A stretch of 64,000 nucleotides of DNA. It comes from Nematostella vectensis. Its lineage: Eukaryota; Cnidaria; Anthozoa; Actiniaria; Edwardsiidae. Shown here piece after piece: positions 50,601-61,588 of the stretch. A program made the position numbers and the translations under genes. Position 1 is the first letter of the stretch. The number at the start of each line of letters is the position of its first letter. Location of the stretch: assembly GCF_932526225.1 (NCBI RefSeq), contig NC_064034.1, forward strand, positions 19,962,927 through 20,026,926. Direction: 5' to 3'. The notes below the pieces were generated by a model. The model did no database searches. It was not told where the DNA came from and saw only the letters and a program-made list of their open reading frames with translations.

Positions 50601-53600
50601 AGTAAAGACTGCAGACCCTCTGGGGTATCGCTAAATAAGGCGATATCGTCAGCGTACTGTGCCTCCCTGATGAATTCCGTAAGGACTTTTGTTTTTGCTT
50701 TGAGCCTGCGAAGATCGAAGAGATTACCATCAAATCGGAATCTTATCTTGATGCTGCAGGTGTGTTCAATTTTATTAAAGGCCAACCAGAGCAGGACAGC
50801 AGCATAGATGCCGAATAGAGTTGGTGCTAACTTACATCCTTGCTTGACACCACAGTTGTATTCAAATGCTCGAGTTAGCTCTCCGTCTACGATTAGCCTA
50901 GCATGAACATCAGAATATAGCTTCTTTATTATACTTATGAACTTTGGAGGGCATCCTAGTTTGCCAAGGATCGAAAAGAGAAGTTCACGATTGACAGTGT
51001 CGAAGGCTTTCACAAAGTCTACAAAGACTATATACATGTTGTTACGTTGCTCTCTGGTCTTTTCCATAAGCTGACGAAGAGTGAATATGCCATCAATAGT
51101 GCCCCTACCAGCTCGGTACCCTGACTGGGACTGGGGATATATAAATTCCGCAAGCAGCTGTAGTCTTTGCAAGATGATGTCTGCGAATATTTTCCCCACG
51201 ACGCTTAGTAGTGATATCCCCCTGTAGTTTCCACATTCGCTTCTGTCGCCCTTCTTAAATAAAATGGTGATAATTGCATCTTTCCACACTTGAGGAATGA
51301 TTTCAGACGCCCAGATGATAGTAAAGAGGATGAGAAGAAAAGCTCTCAGGCAGCGACCACCATAAACAATGACTTCTTAAGATTGATGAAGAAATAATTA
51401 AATCGTCTACTGAAATGAAACTGCTAGGAGTGACTCTTGATGATAAGCTGAACTTTAGTCTTCATATCAGTGAAATATGTAAGAAAGCAAGCCAAAAAGT
51501 TGGTGTGTTGGTAAGGCTTAGAAATCTAATCCCAGTAGACGCCAAATTACAACTTTATAAATAAGCAATTTTACCCAATCTCACATATTGTCACACGGTA
51601 TGGCACTTTTGTAAAGCTGCTGATGCTAGAAAGTTAGAGAGAGTCCAAGAGAGGGCTCTACGCGCAATATTTAATAACAGAACTGACACTTATGTTGAAC
51701 TTTTAAGGAGAGGGCGATTGTCAAGCTTAGAGAATAGAAGATTACAAGACATTCTTATATTAATGTACAAAGTTAGAAATTCCCTAGCTCCTGAGCATAT
51801 TCAAAGTATATTTTTTCAGCAAGACAGGAGTTACAACTTGAGGAGCGATTTTCCTGCTCCAAGATTTAATACAATCACATATGGTAGACACAGCATAAGG
51901 TTTCTAGGCCCCTATATTTGGGGTAAAATAAGTCAGGAACTTCGTAATAAGACCAGCCTACAGGCTTTTAGGACGGGAGTGCGCACTCTTGATGTGCTTG
52001 GCCTGCTGGATGGCGCATGTGACTGCATCGCATGCTCATCCTAGTGGGGTGGGCACGTGGGGTGGTCCTGTGTGCTGTCTGGCGGTCGGGCACATGAGGA
52101 GTGTGCACCACCCTTGTATCATATTTTTATATTAATTTGTTTTGTTATTTATTTATATGTTGCTTGTTTGTTTGTTTGGTTGTTCTTGTGTCTATTTGTA
52201 TACACATGTCTGTTTACTTGTATCTACGCCTGTGATAGTTCGTCTATATAGTGTTTGTGTGTATATAATATATTATATTAATATGTATAATACGTACAGT
52301 TTTCTATAATATTTTTAATATTTTAAATATAGCTAGATTAGATTCTAAATCATATTATTTACTAATTACCTGATTATTTATTTTTTATAGTGTCCACAAT
52401 TAGCTTTTGTAGCTAAACACTTTTGACACTTAAATAAAGTTTATGTATGTATGTATGTATGTTCTGGAAGGACACCATCAAAACCAGGGCTCTTCCCAAG
52501 TTTGGTGTTTGAAATGGCTTTTTCCAGCTCCTGGTCTGTAACAGGATCATCCATAGACTGCATGATTGGTAATTGGTCAAGTTCGTCCACGATTTTTAAG
52601 TCAACATCACTCGGGAGATTTAGCAAATCACTAAAGTGCTCCACCCATCTACCTTTGACTTCTATGGGATCGGCCAAAAGAGTGCCTTCTTTAGAGCGAA
52701 CAGGATGAGAAGTTCTTGATCTTGGGCCATAGACTGCATTCAAGGTGGCATAGAACTCTCTTGGATTTTTTGTTTGAGAAAAATGCTCAGCTTCTTCAGC
52801 TTTCTTTTGAAACCATGCATCCTTGATTTGTCTGATACGTGTTCTTAACGAGTGCCTGTCTAGGCTTTTGTCTTGAAGTAAGTTTCGAATTTCCTCATCT
52901 TGGTCATCAAACCAGTCATTTTGGATCCTCTTTTTCCTTTCGAAAACATGGTTTGCAGCTTGTTGAAGAACATCTTGCAGATCCTCGAAATCGTTATTAC
53001 AAGCAGGAATTTTTTCATCTAAAAACTGAACGAGCTTCACTTTCTTATCGTCATTGAGACGAGTGTCTAGCTTTTTCGGGGGTCTTGAGATATTCTTCTT
53101 GCGCTTCAAAGGAAAAGCACAATTAGACACTAAAAGCTTGTGGTCCGTGAAACAGTCGGCAGCTTGATTGACTTTGGTTACTTTAATAAAAGGCTTAGCA
53201 GCTTGATTGGCTAGCACATGATCGAGTTGGTGCCAGTGCTTAGAGCGGAGGTGTTGCCACGTGTTCTTCAAGCTATCCTTTAATTGAAACATTGTACCCA
53301 TGACACTTAGCTGCAACCGAGTGCAAAACTCAAGGAGCATGAGGCCATTAGAGTTCATCTTTCCAACACTGTGCTTACCGATAACATCAGGCCAGGATTT
53401 GTAGTCTTGACCCACACGAGCATTGAAATCGCCCAACACAATAAGAGGGTTGTTCTGAGCTGAAGGGAGGCAACAACGGAGCTTTTCGTAAAATACCTCT
53501 TTTTCCTCAGATGTTCTTTGCATGGTAGGAGCGTATACGCTAACAAGGGTGAGGTAGTTACCACTTTCCAATGGAACACGCATTTGCATAAGTCTGTCGT

Positions 53601-56600
53601 TGATAGGTGTTGGACAAATCCCTTGCGATACAAGTCTGTTGGAGATAGCAAATCCGACACCGGCTGTTCTCTCACTTCCCCCACTCCAGAAGATAGTATG
53701 ACTCCTTTCTACAATGTTACCAGTGTTGGGACGTCGGACTTCGCTTAAAGCACAGATATCGATATTAGCATGCTCCAGCTCACGACAAATGAGTGCTGTG
53801 GCTCGCTCTGGTCTTAGAGAACCATCGCCGTCATTGGTAGTACGGACATTCCAAGCTCCAAGGGTTAGAGCTTGCTTTCTAGAAGATAGAAACTGACGAT
53901 TGTCGATTGCTCTGGAAGTTATAGCCGAGTGCGGTCTTCGTCCATTTTTCGCCACTGCCGCACTGGGTGGCGCATCGGTTCCCCCGAATGCGGTAGCCAT
54001 AGCTCCAATACTACTAGATTGACTTTCCATAAAAACTGTGAGGCTGCACCACTGATGACGACACTACCTGGCGCGAGGGTAGTGTCCCTTGGCGAGAGGT
54101 CCTGTTTATCGACAACCCAGCATAGCTGGGATGGCCGCAGAAACAACTCGTTGCAACTTGTTGCCGGAAACTGAAGCCGGGTTGACCATCAGATCCGCCG
54201 GTGCTGGCCGTTGACCTATTCGAAGCTCATCCGCCCAAAGAAGTAACAAAGGTTTACTCCCAGATTTTTCCTCGAGGTTGACTCCTGAAGCCTTTCCCAG
54301 ACCGGGTATAGCCGCAAGGCAGCGGAGGTTTGGAATCAGGGTTTTCCTTCCCCTAGGTGGATTGCCAACCAAGGCTAACGAGCTCCACCTACCCAGAAAG
54401 GGAATATACCGTCCCTTACTCGGTCCCTAGTGTAACTTTTTGTCAAGGACAGGTGCAATACGTGAAGGTAGTTACACAGGATTTAGGTGGCCAGAGCCGT
54501 GGGGAATAGCCGCCCTAAGCACCCAGAATTTTTAAGCACCCTGCAATAGGGAATAATAAACATATATTATTATGATTATTATTATTATTATTATTGTTGT
54601 TGTTGTTGTTCTTGTTGTTGTTGTTATTATTATTATTACACATGAGCCTTAAGGTTGGAATATCCAAGCGAGCTTTATTAGAGTGCTTACGAAACATTCC
54701 GGATTGATTAAAATTCCATGTTGAAAGGTCTTCTGTAGCTGGAAATTACTTTAATTCCAACAGATCTGGAACTTCAGCTGAGCTGCTGTCTAATCCTGAC
54801 CATGATCTTCTCGACTGCGGAACCTGTGCCATATTGGCTTTACGGTAAGCTTAGCTAGAGCAGAACCTTGATTGAGCTCACCCAGCTCGAACTGACTTTG
54901 AGCTCTACATAGCTCTTATTGGCCGGGTACGCAAATGGCGGGCATCAAAGCGATGCAAGAACGCGAGTCTTCTTAAACTTTCCTAACGGCCTAAAGAAAA
55001 AAGATCAGTAAGATATTTATAATACGTTTTGAAAAATGTTTCATCGCAAGTGTTGCGTTGTTTATGAGCGGGCCGTACAGGTGTAGGGATGTACTGCCCA
55101 CAGCGTAGAACCGTAGCTGAACAATAATCTATACTCGAATGACTTAAATTTCCGCTGCCTCAAACTCTTATTATTATGGTTAGTGTGACATGAGCGTGAC
55201 GTGGTTAGCGTGACATGAGCGTGACATGGTTAGCTCGACATGAGCGTGACATGGATAACGTGACATGAGCGTGTTGTTGTGTTGAGCAGATCAGCTGGAC
55301 TCGGACTTCGTGAATTACGTGGTACAGTGCGTGGAAGAAGCCCCTGAAGGCGAAGACGGGGACAAGATTATCGAGTCTTTTGTGCATCTTCTACTTGCAT
55401 TCAATCAGCATTTCACTGGTAAGTCCTATGCTCACATGTATTTATTATTTGTCACGGTTGTGTTTTTATGCTTCTTGTCACGCCCCTATCGAGTGCGTGA
55501 TCGATAGGTGATAGTTTGCGTGACATTTTCTGTCACGTTACACATGGTCGTATTGTTTATTGCTGCTTGCCACACGTAATTGTCCCGTTCAAGACACAAA
55601 CAGAAATTAATGCAGCCTCCTTCCCCTCCCCCCCTCTCACACACACCCTCTTTTTATGAACTTTAACAGCACACTAGCATACACACATTGGCACCAGTCG
55701 GGCCAAGACGGGACGCTATCATACACACATTGGCACCAGTCAGGCCAAGACAGGACGCTAGCACAGTCTATTTCCCGTTCAGTTCGGCAATCATGGAAAG
55801 CTGTTTCGTCCTTTTTAGAATTCATCAGAATGGCATTTTCCTCAGTTAAACTTCTTCCCCGACACTAGCTCGTTAACGAATTAAGATACTTTTATTTTTA
55901 CTTTGGTGCCAATTAAAAAAATGGCTTTGTAATTGTAAAAGCCATACTTGCAATTTACTTTATGATTAGTTCTGTGATGATCTTAACCACAGAATTAGAA
56001 ACACGCCCCGCCTCCAGAAGGCTTTCATTATTCCCTTTAGCTTTACATGCTGACACGCCCCTGCCCCCCCCCCTCTCAGGAGGCTATCGTTATCCCCTAT
56101 AGCTCTACCAGCTGACACCCCCCCGCCCCCCTCCCAAGAGGCTTTCGTTATCTCCTCTAGCTCTACCAGCTGACACACCTGCGGCTTTGATCTCAGATCC
56201 TAAAACCAATATTGTGATGAACGTGCTGTCTGAGCTCTACTCTGCCAAGACTGTCAGCGAACAACTGATGCTTCTGGTCAACAGAGAAGGTGCGTATTTA
56301 TCCGGGTGTAGCTACTGACACAATATGGCTAGATTTTGATCGATTCGACGAATTCGAACCAACGAGAGAGTACGACGTGTTGAATTTTACGAAATTTGGT
56401 AATTATATTTTGTAGTCGTTGTGGTACAAATTGTATCGAAAGACAATATTTGAAGGGTGTCGTGGCGGTTTTTAAAAGGTAAACAATTATTTTATCGGCT
56501 AAGAATTTTGATCACGTCTGCCATCAACAAAATCCAAATAAATATATTTGGTAGATTAAGCTCATTAAGCTCCAAGTTTCTGCATAGCTTTGCGTTGTCC

Positions 56601-58041
56601 TTAAAGGACGATTATGTCTAATCTTCTTCTCTATTTGCCTTCAGTTATTTTATTGATATTGGTTGTTTATAAGGTTCTCTAGAGGACCCAGCCTATATAA
56701 GATTGATTTCGGTTGTGTTCTGTTCCAGAGGACACTGTCTACATAAGATTGATTTTTTGTGTATTATTCCAGAGGGCCCGGCCTATATCGATTTTTTTTT
56801 TAATTCCAGAGGACCCGGTTGTTATGTTCGACTATCCCAAATCGTGCGCAAACTCGGTCTTCAAGATCTTCACCGATCTTTTCTCGTCACCCAGTACCTC
56901 GGGACTTTTCTTCACGGCGGATATGAAAGTTCTTATCGAAATTGTCCTCAGGCAGCTCACTGATCTGTCGCCTGGAGAGAAGGTCAGTATGCCCCCAGAT
57001 ATTCTCGAAAAGTTTTGTATTGCAATGCTACCCACATTATAACGAAAGCCATATAAAGCAAATAATGTTTTGCGAAAAATCAAAATTTCAAGTTGTAGGT
57101 TTTCAAAACAGCGCGCGCTCGCTGGGCGTGCCGGACATTGATTTTGTGCAAAGGGTAAATTGAGCGCTATTTGTTAAGCTTGCCTTCAGTCCCACCTTAA
57201 ATGCACACTGAGTAGAATATACAGCTACAATAGAGGATGGTTTAAAGATGGCGAAGAAGACGACTGTCCGTACGACGGTCCGGGGTCATACTTCCCGGCG
57301 ATTTTCGAAGCACTAAAGGCCATGTCACACGTACGTTTTTTCTCTTACGACATGTCTCGCAAAAAAAAAAAAAAAAAAAAAAAAAAATTGGCAGGTCACA
57401 CGCCCCCTTGCAACTTGTTTTGCATTTCTCAGTCGCACGAAAAGTAGAACGCTCTTCTATTTTCTGCAACAAATTGTTTCAAGTCGCAGGAAAAACTTCA
57501 CGTGTGACAGGGCGCGTGCGACCTGCAACGATTTTTTTGCGAGATAAGTTGCAGCCGAAAAGGCTAGGTGAGGCAGGGCCTTAAAACCGATAGAAATCGT
57601 TATTTTCCGCAACTGCATTCTTCAGTGAAGTCACTCTTCTGACTCAAAAGTCGGTTATTGTCATAAACACATTTCACTTTCCACCCCATGGGGGAGGTTT
57701 ATACCCCAACCACGCCTCCCCCCTTAGATCCGCTACTGCTTGTACCGCGTGTCCTGAAAATATAGCGTGACCTAAAAATACCACGTGGTCTAAAAATACT
57801 GTGACCTTAAAATAACGTGCCTCGTACCAGTTCCCCCTTCCTTGTGTCCCAGGTCCGTACGGAGTACCTCGCCCTGCTTGAGTTAATGCTCACCAACTCT
57901 GACTACGGCAGTCACCAGCATATGTGTTCAGACCTCAGGGCTTGCCTGCAGAGAATACGCGATGAAGAGGCGCCCGAGAGCCAACAGGACAAGACGATAG
58001 TCAAGAATATACTGGACAAGTTCCCCCAGTACTTTAGCTAG
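44612..58041 (+). CDS. NCKIPSD: NCKIPSD (SPIN90): SH3 protein activating Arp2/3, 13 exons, complete
   Basis: Exons: 44612-44788, 45284-45402, 46211-46452, 46925-46991, 47070-47193, 47431-47604, 48415-48501, 48956-49094, 54764-54844, 55290-55418, 56197-56289, 56810-56982, 57853-58041. All phases agree; 1794 bp encode 597 residues (vertebrate about 720). Residues 1-57 are the SH3 domain ([22 protein letters not shown]); a helix with AIDVIHSQA and a short Pro/Lys-rich linker ([11 protein letters not shown]) follow. The rest is the helical repeat domain that binds Arp2/3, with the family signatures [31 protein letters not shown]-like [11 protein letters not shown] and [13 protein letters not shown]90 lets Arp2/3 nucleate linear actin filaments without a pre-existing filament and binds Nck via SH3 contacts. 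The linker is shorter than in vertebrates. Intron 8 is expanded by nested LINEs. Four minisatellites are seeded on its exon ends. Confidence 0.95.
45707..45893. mobile_element. MITE family B, degraded copy
   Basis: Begins CTTAAAGCAGCACTTGTA and carries AACAGGCCATCCGCTCTA and CAAAGAAACTTCCAATAGA, collinear with 31646-31901. The right terminal repeat is decayed. In intron 2 of NCKIPSD. The preceding 45510-45660 is a relative of the dispersed repeat at 32916-33080. Confidence 0.6.
47196..47315. repeat. ATC/CAC trinucleotide-rich microsatellite
   Basis: Imperfect CAT-CAC-AAC repeats starting just after the exon 5 donor of NCKIPSD. It reads as His-rich in one frame but lies in the intron. Confidence 0.85.
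47590..47990. repeat. 46-bp minisatellite carrying the NCKIPSD exon 6 splice donor (about 7-8 units)
   Basis: Exon 6 ends CTGCTAACGCTACTG then GTAAATATGATAC. The array units read GACCTAACTG then GTAAATATGATTTAATG, followed by TATGTATTCATCATCTGTT. Six later units are almost identical; the first ones next to the exon are diverged and interrupted by CATCAT repeats. Every unit keeps a usable-looking GTAAAT donor. Confidence 0.9.
48220..48410. repeat. Degenerate pyrimidine-rich repeat before NCKIPSD exon 7
   Basis: Irregular copies of TTCACATCTGTTTCACAT and variants lead up to the acceptor of exon 7 at 48414. The acceptor tract itself (TTTTGTATTTCAG) is only weakly related to the unit. Confidence 0.6.
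48475..48850. repeat. 43-bp minisatellite carrying the NCKIPSD exon 7 splice donor (about 8 units)
   Basis: Exon 7 ends CTGGTGGTGTATTTTCAAATG then GTTTGTTGAGC. Each unit repeats CTTGTGGTGTATTTTCAAAT-G, then GTTAGTTGAGCATATGCAAT. The first, real copy has GTTTGT; array copies mostly have GTTAGT, which is closer to donor consensus than the real one. The last 27 or so exon bases (LVVYFQM) are included in every unit. Confidence 0.92.
49330..49690 (+). mobile_element. 3' fragment of a LINE reverse transcriptase ORF
   Basis: Plus-strand frame reads [20 protein letters not shown] then RIIFP...[11 protein letters not shown], the C-terminal region that follows the RT domain in CR1/L2-like LINEs. It is interrupted by stops and lacks the RT core. 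In NCKIPSD intron 8, left of the minus-strand LINE. Confidence 0.65.
49800..51368 (-). mobile_element. LINE reverse transcriptase part (3' half of a split element)
   Basis: Minus-strand frame from about 51368 to 49823. RT motifs in order: [84 protein letters not shown]. The C-terminus has [20 protein letters not shown] and [11 protein letters not shown], typical of LINEs with an apurinic-type endonuclease. The frame is intact. It joins to 52470-54030 after removing the nested insertion. Confidence 0.9.
51369..52465 (+). mobile_element. Nested CR1/L2-like LINE 3' end
   Basis: Plus-strand insertion splitting the minus-strand LINE. It encodes a post-RT region ([46 protein letters not shown]) with one stop near 51563, so it is not intact. 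It ends in a long 3' UTR, AATAAAG, and a TATG microsatellite tail (52440-52464), characteristic of CR1/L2-type LINEs. The interrupted LINE resumes immediately at both edges. Confidence 0.82.
52466..54480 (-). mobile_element. LINE endonuclease part (5' half of a split element)
   Basis: Frame 54030-52470 encodes an exonuclease-endonuclease-phosphatase fold: [62 protein letters not shown] linker follows and then [18 protein letters not shown], the start of the RT domain, which continues at 51368. The 5' UTR probably extends to about 54480. In antisense orientation within NCKIPSD intron 8. Confidence 0.88.
54548..54642. repeat. ATT/GTT trinucleotide microsatellite
   Basis: Runs of TAT, TGT and TAT trinucleotides just left of NCKIPSD exon 9. 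It reads as poly-Asn on the minus strand by chance. Confidence 0.9.
55175..55275. repeat. About 24-bp repeat before the NCKIPSD exon 10 acceptor (4 units)
   Basis: Copies of GTGACATGAGCGTGACATGG with changes, ending about 15 bp before the acceptor. Unlike the other arrays, the unit does not visibly include exon bases. Confidence 0.75.
56030..56180. repeat. About 57-bp degenerate repeat upstream of NCKIPSD exon 11
   Basis: Three copies of AGGCTTTCGTTATCTCCTCT-like sequence followed by AGCTCTACCAGCTGACAC, with C-runs of different length. The last copy ends about 20 bp before the acceptor. Confidence 0.7.
56675..56820. repeat. Short tandem copies of the NCKIPSD exon 12 acceptor (3-4 units)
   Basis: The true junction is TTTAATTCCAG then AGGACCCGG. 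Upstream copies are TGTTCTGTTCCAG then AGGACACTG (56729) and TGTATTATTCCAG then AGGGCCCGG (56772), with an older GTTCTCTAG then AGGACCCAG (about 56684). Each is followed by CCTATATAAGATTGATTT-like spacer. All keep a pyrimidine tract and AG. Confidence 0.85.
57315..57583. mobile_element. MITE-like insertion in NCKIPSD intron 12
   Basis: Begins AAGGCCATGTCACACG and ends with GTGAGGCAGGGCCTT, with inner TTGCGAGATAAGTTGC answering CATGTCTCGCAA. A poly-A run (57360-57387) lies inside. Non-coding, inverted ends imperfect. Confidence 0.55.
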
Positions 58042-58595
58042 CATATCCATCACTCATCGGGCCAGGACGATAGTCAAGAATATACTGGACAAGTTCCCCC
58101 AGTACTTAGGCGTACAAGGCGATAGTCAATAATATACTTGACAAGTCCCCCAGTACTTAAGCATACAAGGCGATAGTCAATAATATACTTGACAAGTCCC
58201 CCAGTACTTAGGCGTACAAGGCGATAGTCAATAATATACTTGACAAGTCCCCCAGTACTTAGGCGTACAAGGCGATAGTCAATAATATACTTGACAAGTC
58301 CCCCAGTACTTAGGCGTACAAGGCGATAGTCAATAATATACTTGACAAGTTCCCCCAGTACTTAGGCGTACAAGGCGATAGTCAATAATATACTTGACAA
58401 GTTCCCCCAGTACTAAGGCGTACAAGGCGATAGTCAATAATATACTTGACAAGTCCCCCAGTACTTAGGCGTACAAGGCGATAGTCAATAATATACTTGA
58501 CAAGTCCCCCAGTACTTAGGCGTATAAGGCGATAGTCAATAATATACTTGACAAGTCCCCCAGTACTTAGGCGTACAAGGTGATAGCCAAGAATA
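58030..58595. repeat. 51-bp minisatellite seeded on the NCKIPSD C-terminal codons (about 11 units)
   Basis: The last coding bases (ACGATAGTCAAGAATATACT, then GGACAAGTTCCCCCAGTACT) recur immediately after the stop as GCGATAGTCAATAATATACT then TGACAAGT-CCCCCAGTACT, TAGGCGTACAAG. The first downstream unit (58067-58120) is closest to the coding sequence; later ones are homogenised variants. The array forms the 3' flank. Confidence 0.92.
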
Positions 58596-58599
58596 CACC

Positions 58600-59514
58600 T
58601 ATTTCAATTAAGGTAATCAGTGCAGATGGCAAATGCCGATTGGCAAATGGCAGTTCTACGACCGAAAGTAACAATGCGTCTCTAAGAATCAATCAAAACA
58701 ATATTATCCGTTAAAGGTTACCAATGGTCTTGGCTTGCCCCTCCCTTTCTCTATAGATGTTTAACCCATAACCACAGCGGATAAGAGAAATGAGCCCAAG
58801 AAAACCCTATTTCCTTCTAGAGTTATGCCATTCAAAATGGAATTTTTATTGGCGATTATAATTCATTAAAAGAGTGCTTTCCAAAACCCTCCCCTTTTAT
58901 TCCCCATCTTTGTTGCACTCTCTATTTTACATTTTCTCTCGAAACGTGGCACGGCGGTGCGCTAATTAATATTTAAAAAACAAGAACTTTAACTGGTTTG
59001 ATTGATTTTCCTTCTAATTATATATTTTTTTCTCTAAAACAATAAACAGGAGCACTGTAAATAATCATCATCAAGTGGAAAATGTCAGAAAATATTCGCT
59101 TCTAATTGCAAGGCTGTGACGGGAGGTCATTAAGCGTGACTTGATCAATTGCGTGACCCAGGTTGCGCACGTTATTAGGAGACAGTCTTGCGTGACCAGG
59201 TTAATATGCGACCAGCCAATCACTTGACTGGGGGCTCCTAGTAGCTAGGAGACTAACATGCGCGTAGCATTTGAGTGGAGGTATTCAAGCGTGAAAGACT
59301 AGAGCACTGTACCAGGGGCGGCAGTCTCCCTCGCAGCCGTTCTGGGGCAGTAGTTGCCCAGGGAATGCCATTAATTAACAGTCCATTACTAGGGTAGGAC
59401 CGCTCTTTTCTAGGAGGCCGTTGAAGGTGGGCCCATTTCGTGACTTGGGGCATCATTTGCTTATTGCGTGACAAGGAGCTCGGTTGTGTGACAAGGATCG
59501 ACCGGTTGCGTGAC
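58600..59514. other. Intergenic stretch between convergent NCKIPSD and FBH1
   Basis: Contains diverse GCGTGAC/GTGACC repeats near 59110-59560 that grade into the FBH1 array. No gene was recognised. The two genes end tail to tail about 1.66 kb apart. Confidence 0.5.
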
Positions 59515-59775
59515 AAGGAGCGCTCGTTACTAGGGGTTGACGCCATGCGTGACCCGCTTATTGCAGTTATTGCATGACCAGGATCCCTTGTTACTAGGGG
59601 TTGACGCCATTCATGACCCGCTCATCGCGTGTCTAGGAGTGCTCGTTACTAGGGGTTGACGCCATTCATGACCCGCTCATCGCGTGTCTAGGAGTGCTCG
59701 TTACTAGGGGTTGACGCTATTCATGACCCGCTCATCGCGTGTGTAGGAGTGCTCGTTGCTAGGGGGTCGCGTGAG
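59515..59775. repeat. 55-bp minisatellite seeded on the FBH1 C-terminal codons (4-5 units)
   Basis: Unit contains GAGTGCTCGTTACTAGGGGT then TGACGCCATTCATGACCCGC. On the minus strand the same sequence encodes the last residues of FBH1 (NEHSYTRDERVMNSVNP and stop); the gene's own copy is the rightmost. Downstream copies extend the 3' flank, so the stop codon CCCTAG is repeated. Confidence 0.85.
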
Positions 59776-61588
59776 CAAGCAGGCAAGGTGAGGAGACACT
59801 TCTACTGCGCATGTCCAGCAGTACAGTCCTTCAGAAACTGTTATCTCCTCGCCCTGAACATTGAGAAATAAGAATATGTAAGAAATGGTAAAATGATAAT
59901 AGGAGTTAGAAAATATGATTTCGATGAAGAAGGTGAGTTTAAGAATGGGTGTGAAGTTTCAAAGAATTCTACCGTCAGGTCGAGCTAGGATTAGGGTTCA
60001 GGGGACGGTTCCTGAAAGATCAGATAGTAGTTATCGGTATCCTCAGAAAAACCTATCCGTAGAGACATTCGATTCCCGGGACGCTTGTTAGAATTTATCT
60101 GAATTTTCAGGAACAACCCCAGCAAAACAACACTAAAGAGCAAATATAATAGTCGGTAAACAACCTACCAATATAATCCGAGGCCGCTCCAAGACTATAT
60201 CCGGCAATTGAGTGAATGGGGCGTGGCACTTGAGGCATTCCGTAAGAGCGTCTGAAACCTACCAACAACAAGAGGGACAAGACACCATCCTGTGTTGCAT
60301 TTGTATAGCATTTGCAAGCATCTATATGTGGACATATTAACCTAAAATGGGGAAGAGTATCACTGAAGATGGTACCACGATTCAGGGGGTTATTTCAGCC
60401 CCCCCCCCCCCCCCCCAATACTGGTTAATGCAGTGTGTTTGGGGAAACAGGACCTAATGTCATAATTAACGTCATTTTCCAAGAAGATTTAAAGTCCCCA
60501 ATAGACCCAATTGGCTAATGGTTTACAGTTTGTTGCCATCCAATTCAGATCATGTGATAATTCCTTTGGGTGGATACTTTTGTTTACACGTACACAAATG
60601 AACTCGTTCGAGTGAGAAAAATTGAACATGTAACCACCCAAAGCAATCATCACATGATTTGAATTGGGTGGCACCAAGATGTAAACACCGTTAGCTGAAT
60701 GGGTCTGTGTAGAATCTAACCTGGCTGGGATTAAACCCCGGTCTACGGGTTTGAGAAGCGAAGCCCTTGCAATGTGAGTAAAAAAAAGTCAAGACCATAA
60801 TAAATTCCTATCAAGCAAATTCTAATTTTCAAAGGTATTCAATTGTACATATACCTCTGATATTGCACTTGAGTTACAAGGACTGCAAAAGGTTTCCTAA
60901 AAAGAGGGAAATACATTAATTGGGTTTAGAATTTCTTCCAACGATCTAATGGCAAGTTCCCATGTCCAGTGCGTTTAAGGTGAAATTAGATCAAGTGGAT
61001 CACTCACTCCTCTCGTCTTTAGCACCCGTAGTAAAGTTCTATTCATGAGCAGGCGTTTTTTGGCTCTTGTGACGGCGACATATAGAAGATTCTTCTCATC
61101 TGGGTCAACTTCCGCTGTGAGAAGTAAAATCAAACCAGTGTACACAATTAACTACCCTGAAAACATTTCTACTTAAGCATCATCAAACCATAAAGCGCCA
61201 TCTTGAAACCAACACCGCCCGTCAAGTTTTACACCTGTTCCGCTATCACACGTACTTATCACACGTACTTATCACACGTACTTATCACACGTACTATATG
61301 TTGTGTTAGGTTCATAACACCTAATTCAAGTAGATCACAGACGAACAGAGCACTGTCATCCACACAGAGAGGACGAAACAGAAATCATTACACCAACACA
61401 AACATTTAATAAAAATAAAGTTCAGTCCCCACGATTCAAACACGCACACACCCATCTTTCTCATATAAACTGGCAGTGGATAAAACTCTTACCGCCAGGG
61501 AAATCCGCCTCTAGCGAGAAATCATCGGTCACTCTGACAGTGGAGAACTCCAGGCCCTTTGCCTTATGTGCCGTAGAAAATACGATAT
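59704..61588 (-). CDS. FBH1: FBH1 (FBXO18) F-box DNA helicase, last four exons (5' part outside window)
   Basis: Exons: 61493-61588, 61008-61114, 60855-60896, 59704-59853, with consistent phases (1, 0, 0) and a stop at 59704-59706; about 131 residues. Exon 1 of these encodes UvrD-type helicase motif V (STAHKAKGLEF) followed by VRVTDDF, diagnostic of FBH1. The next has motif VI (NLLYVAVTRAKKRLLM). The last two give the Cys-rich tail (FCSPCNSS; GLYCWTCA). FBH1 is a 3'-5' superfamily 1 helicase that removes RAD51 from DNA and works in an SCF ubiquitin ligase through its F-box, which lies in the missing N-terminal part. The terminal 17 or so codons lie in a repeat and have no counterpart I know in vertebrate FBH1. 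The acceptor of the first exon here is duplicated about 18 times upstream. Confidence 0.9.
60503..60706. mobile_element. MITE-like element with long inverted arms
   Basis: Left AGACCCAATTGGCTAA answers TTAGCTGAATGGGTCT; inner arms (GCCATCCAATTCAGATCATG / CATGATTTGAATTGGGTGGC and CTTTGGGTGG / CCACCCAAAG) extend the pairing almost to the centre. It lies in an FBH1 intron. Confidence 0.8.

Noticed and set aside
60715-60775. tRNA-like segment on the minus strand (GGGGTTTAATCCC near an apparent anticodon arm)
   Set aside because: T-arm pairing is imperfect and no acceptor stem or D-arm could be matched; possibly a tRNA-derived repeat fragment.
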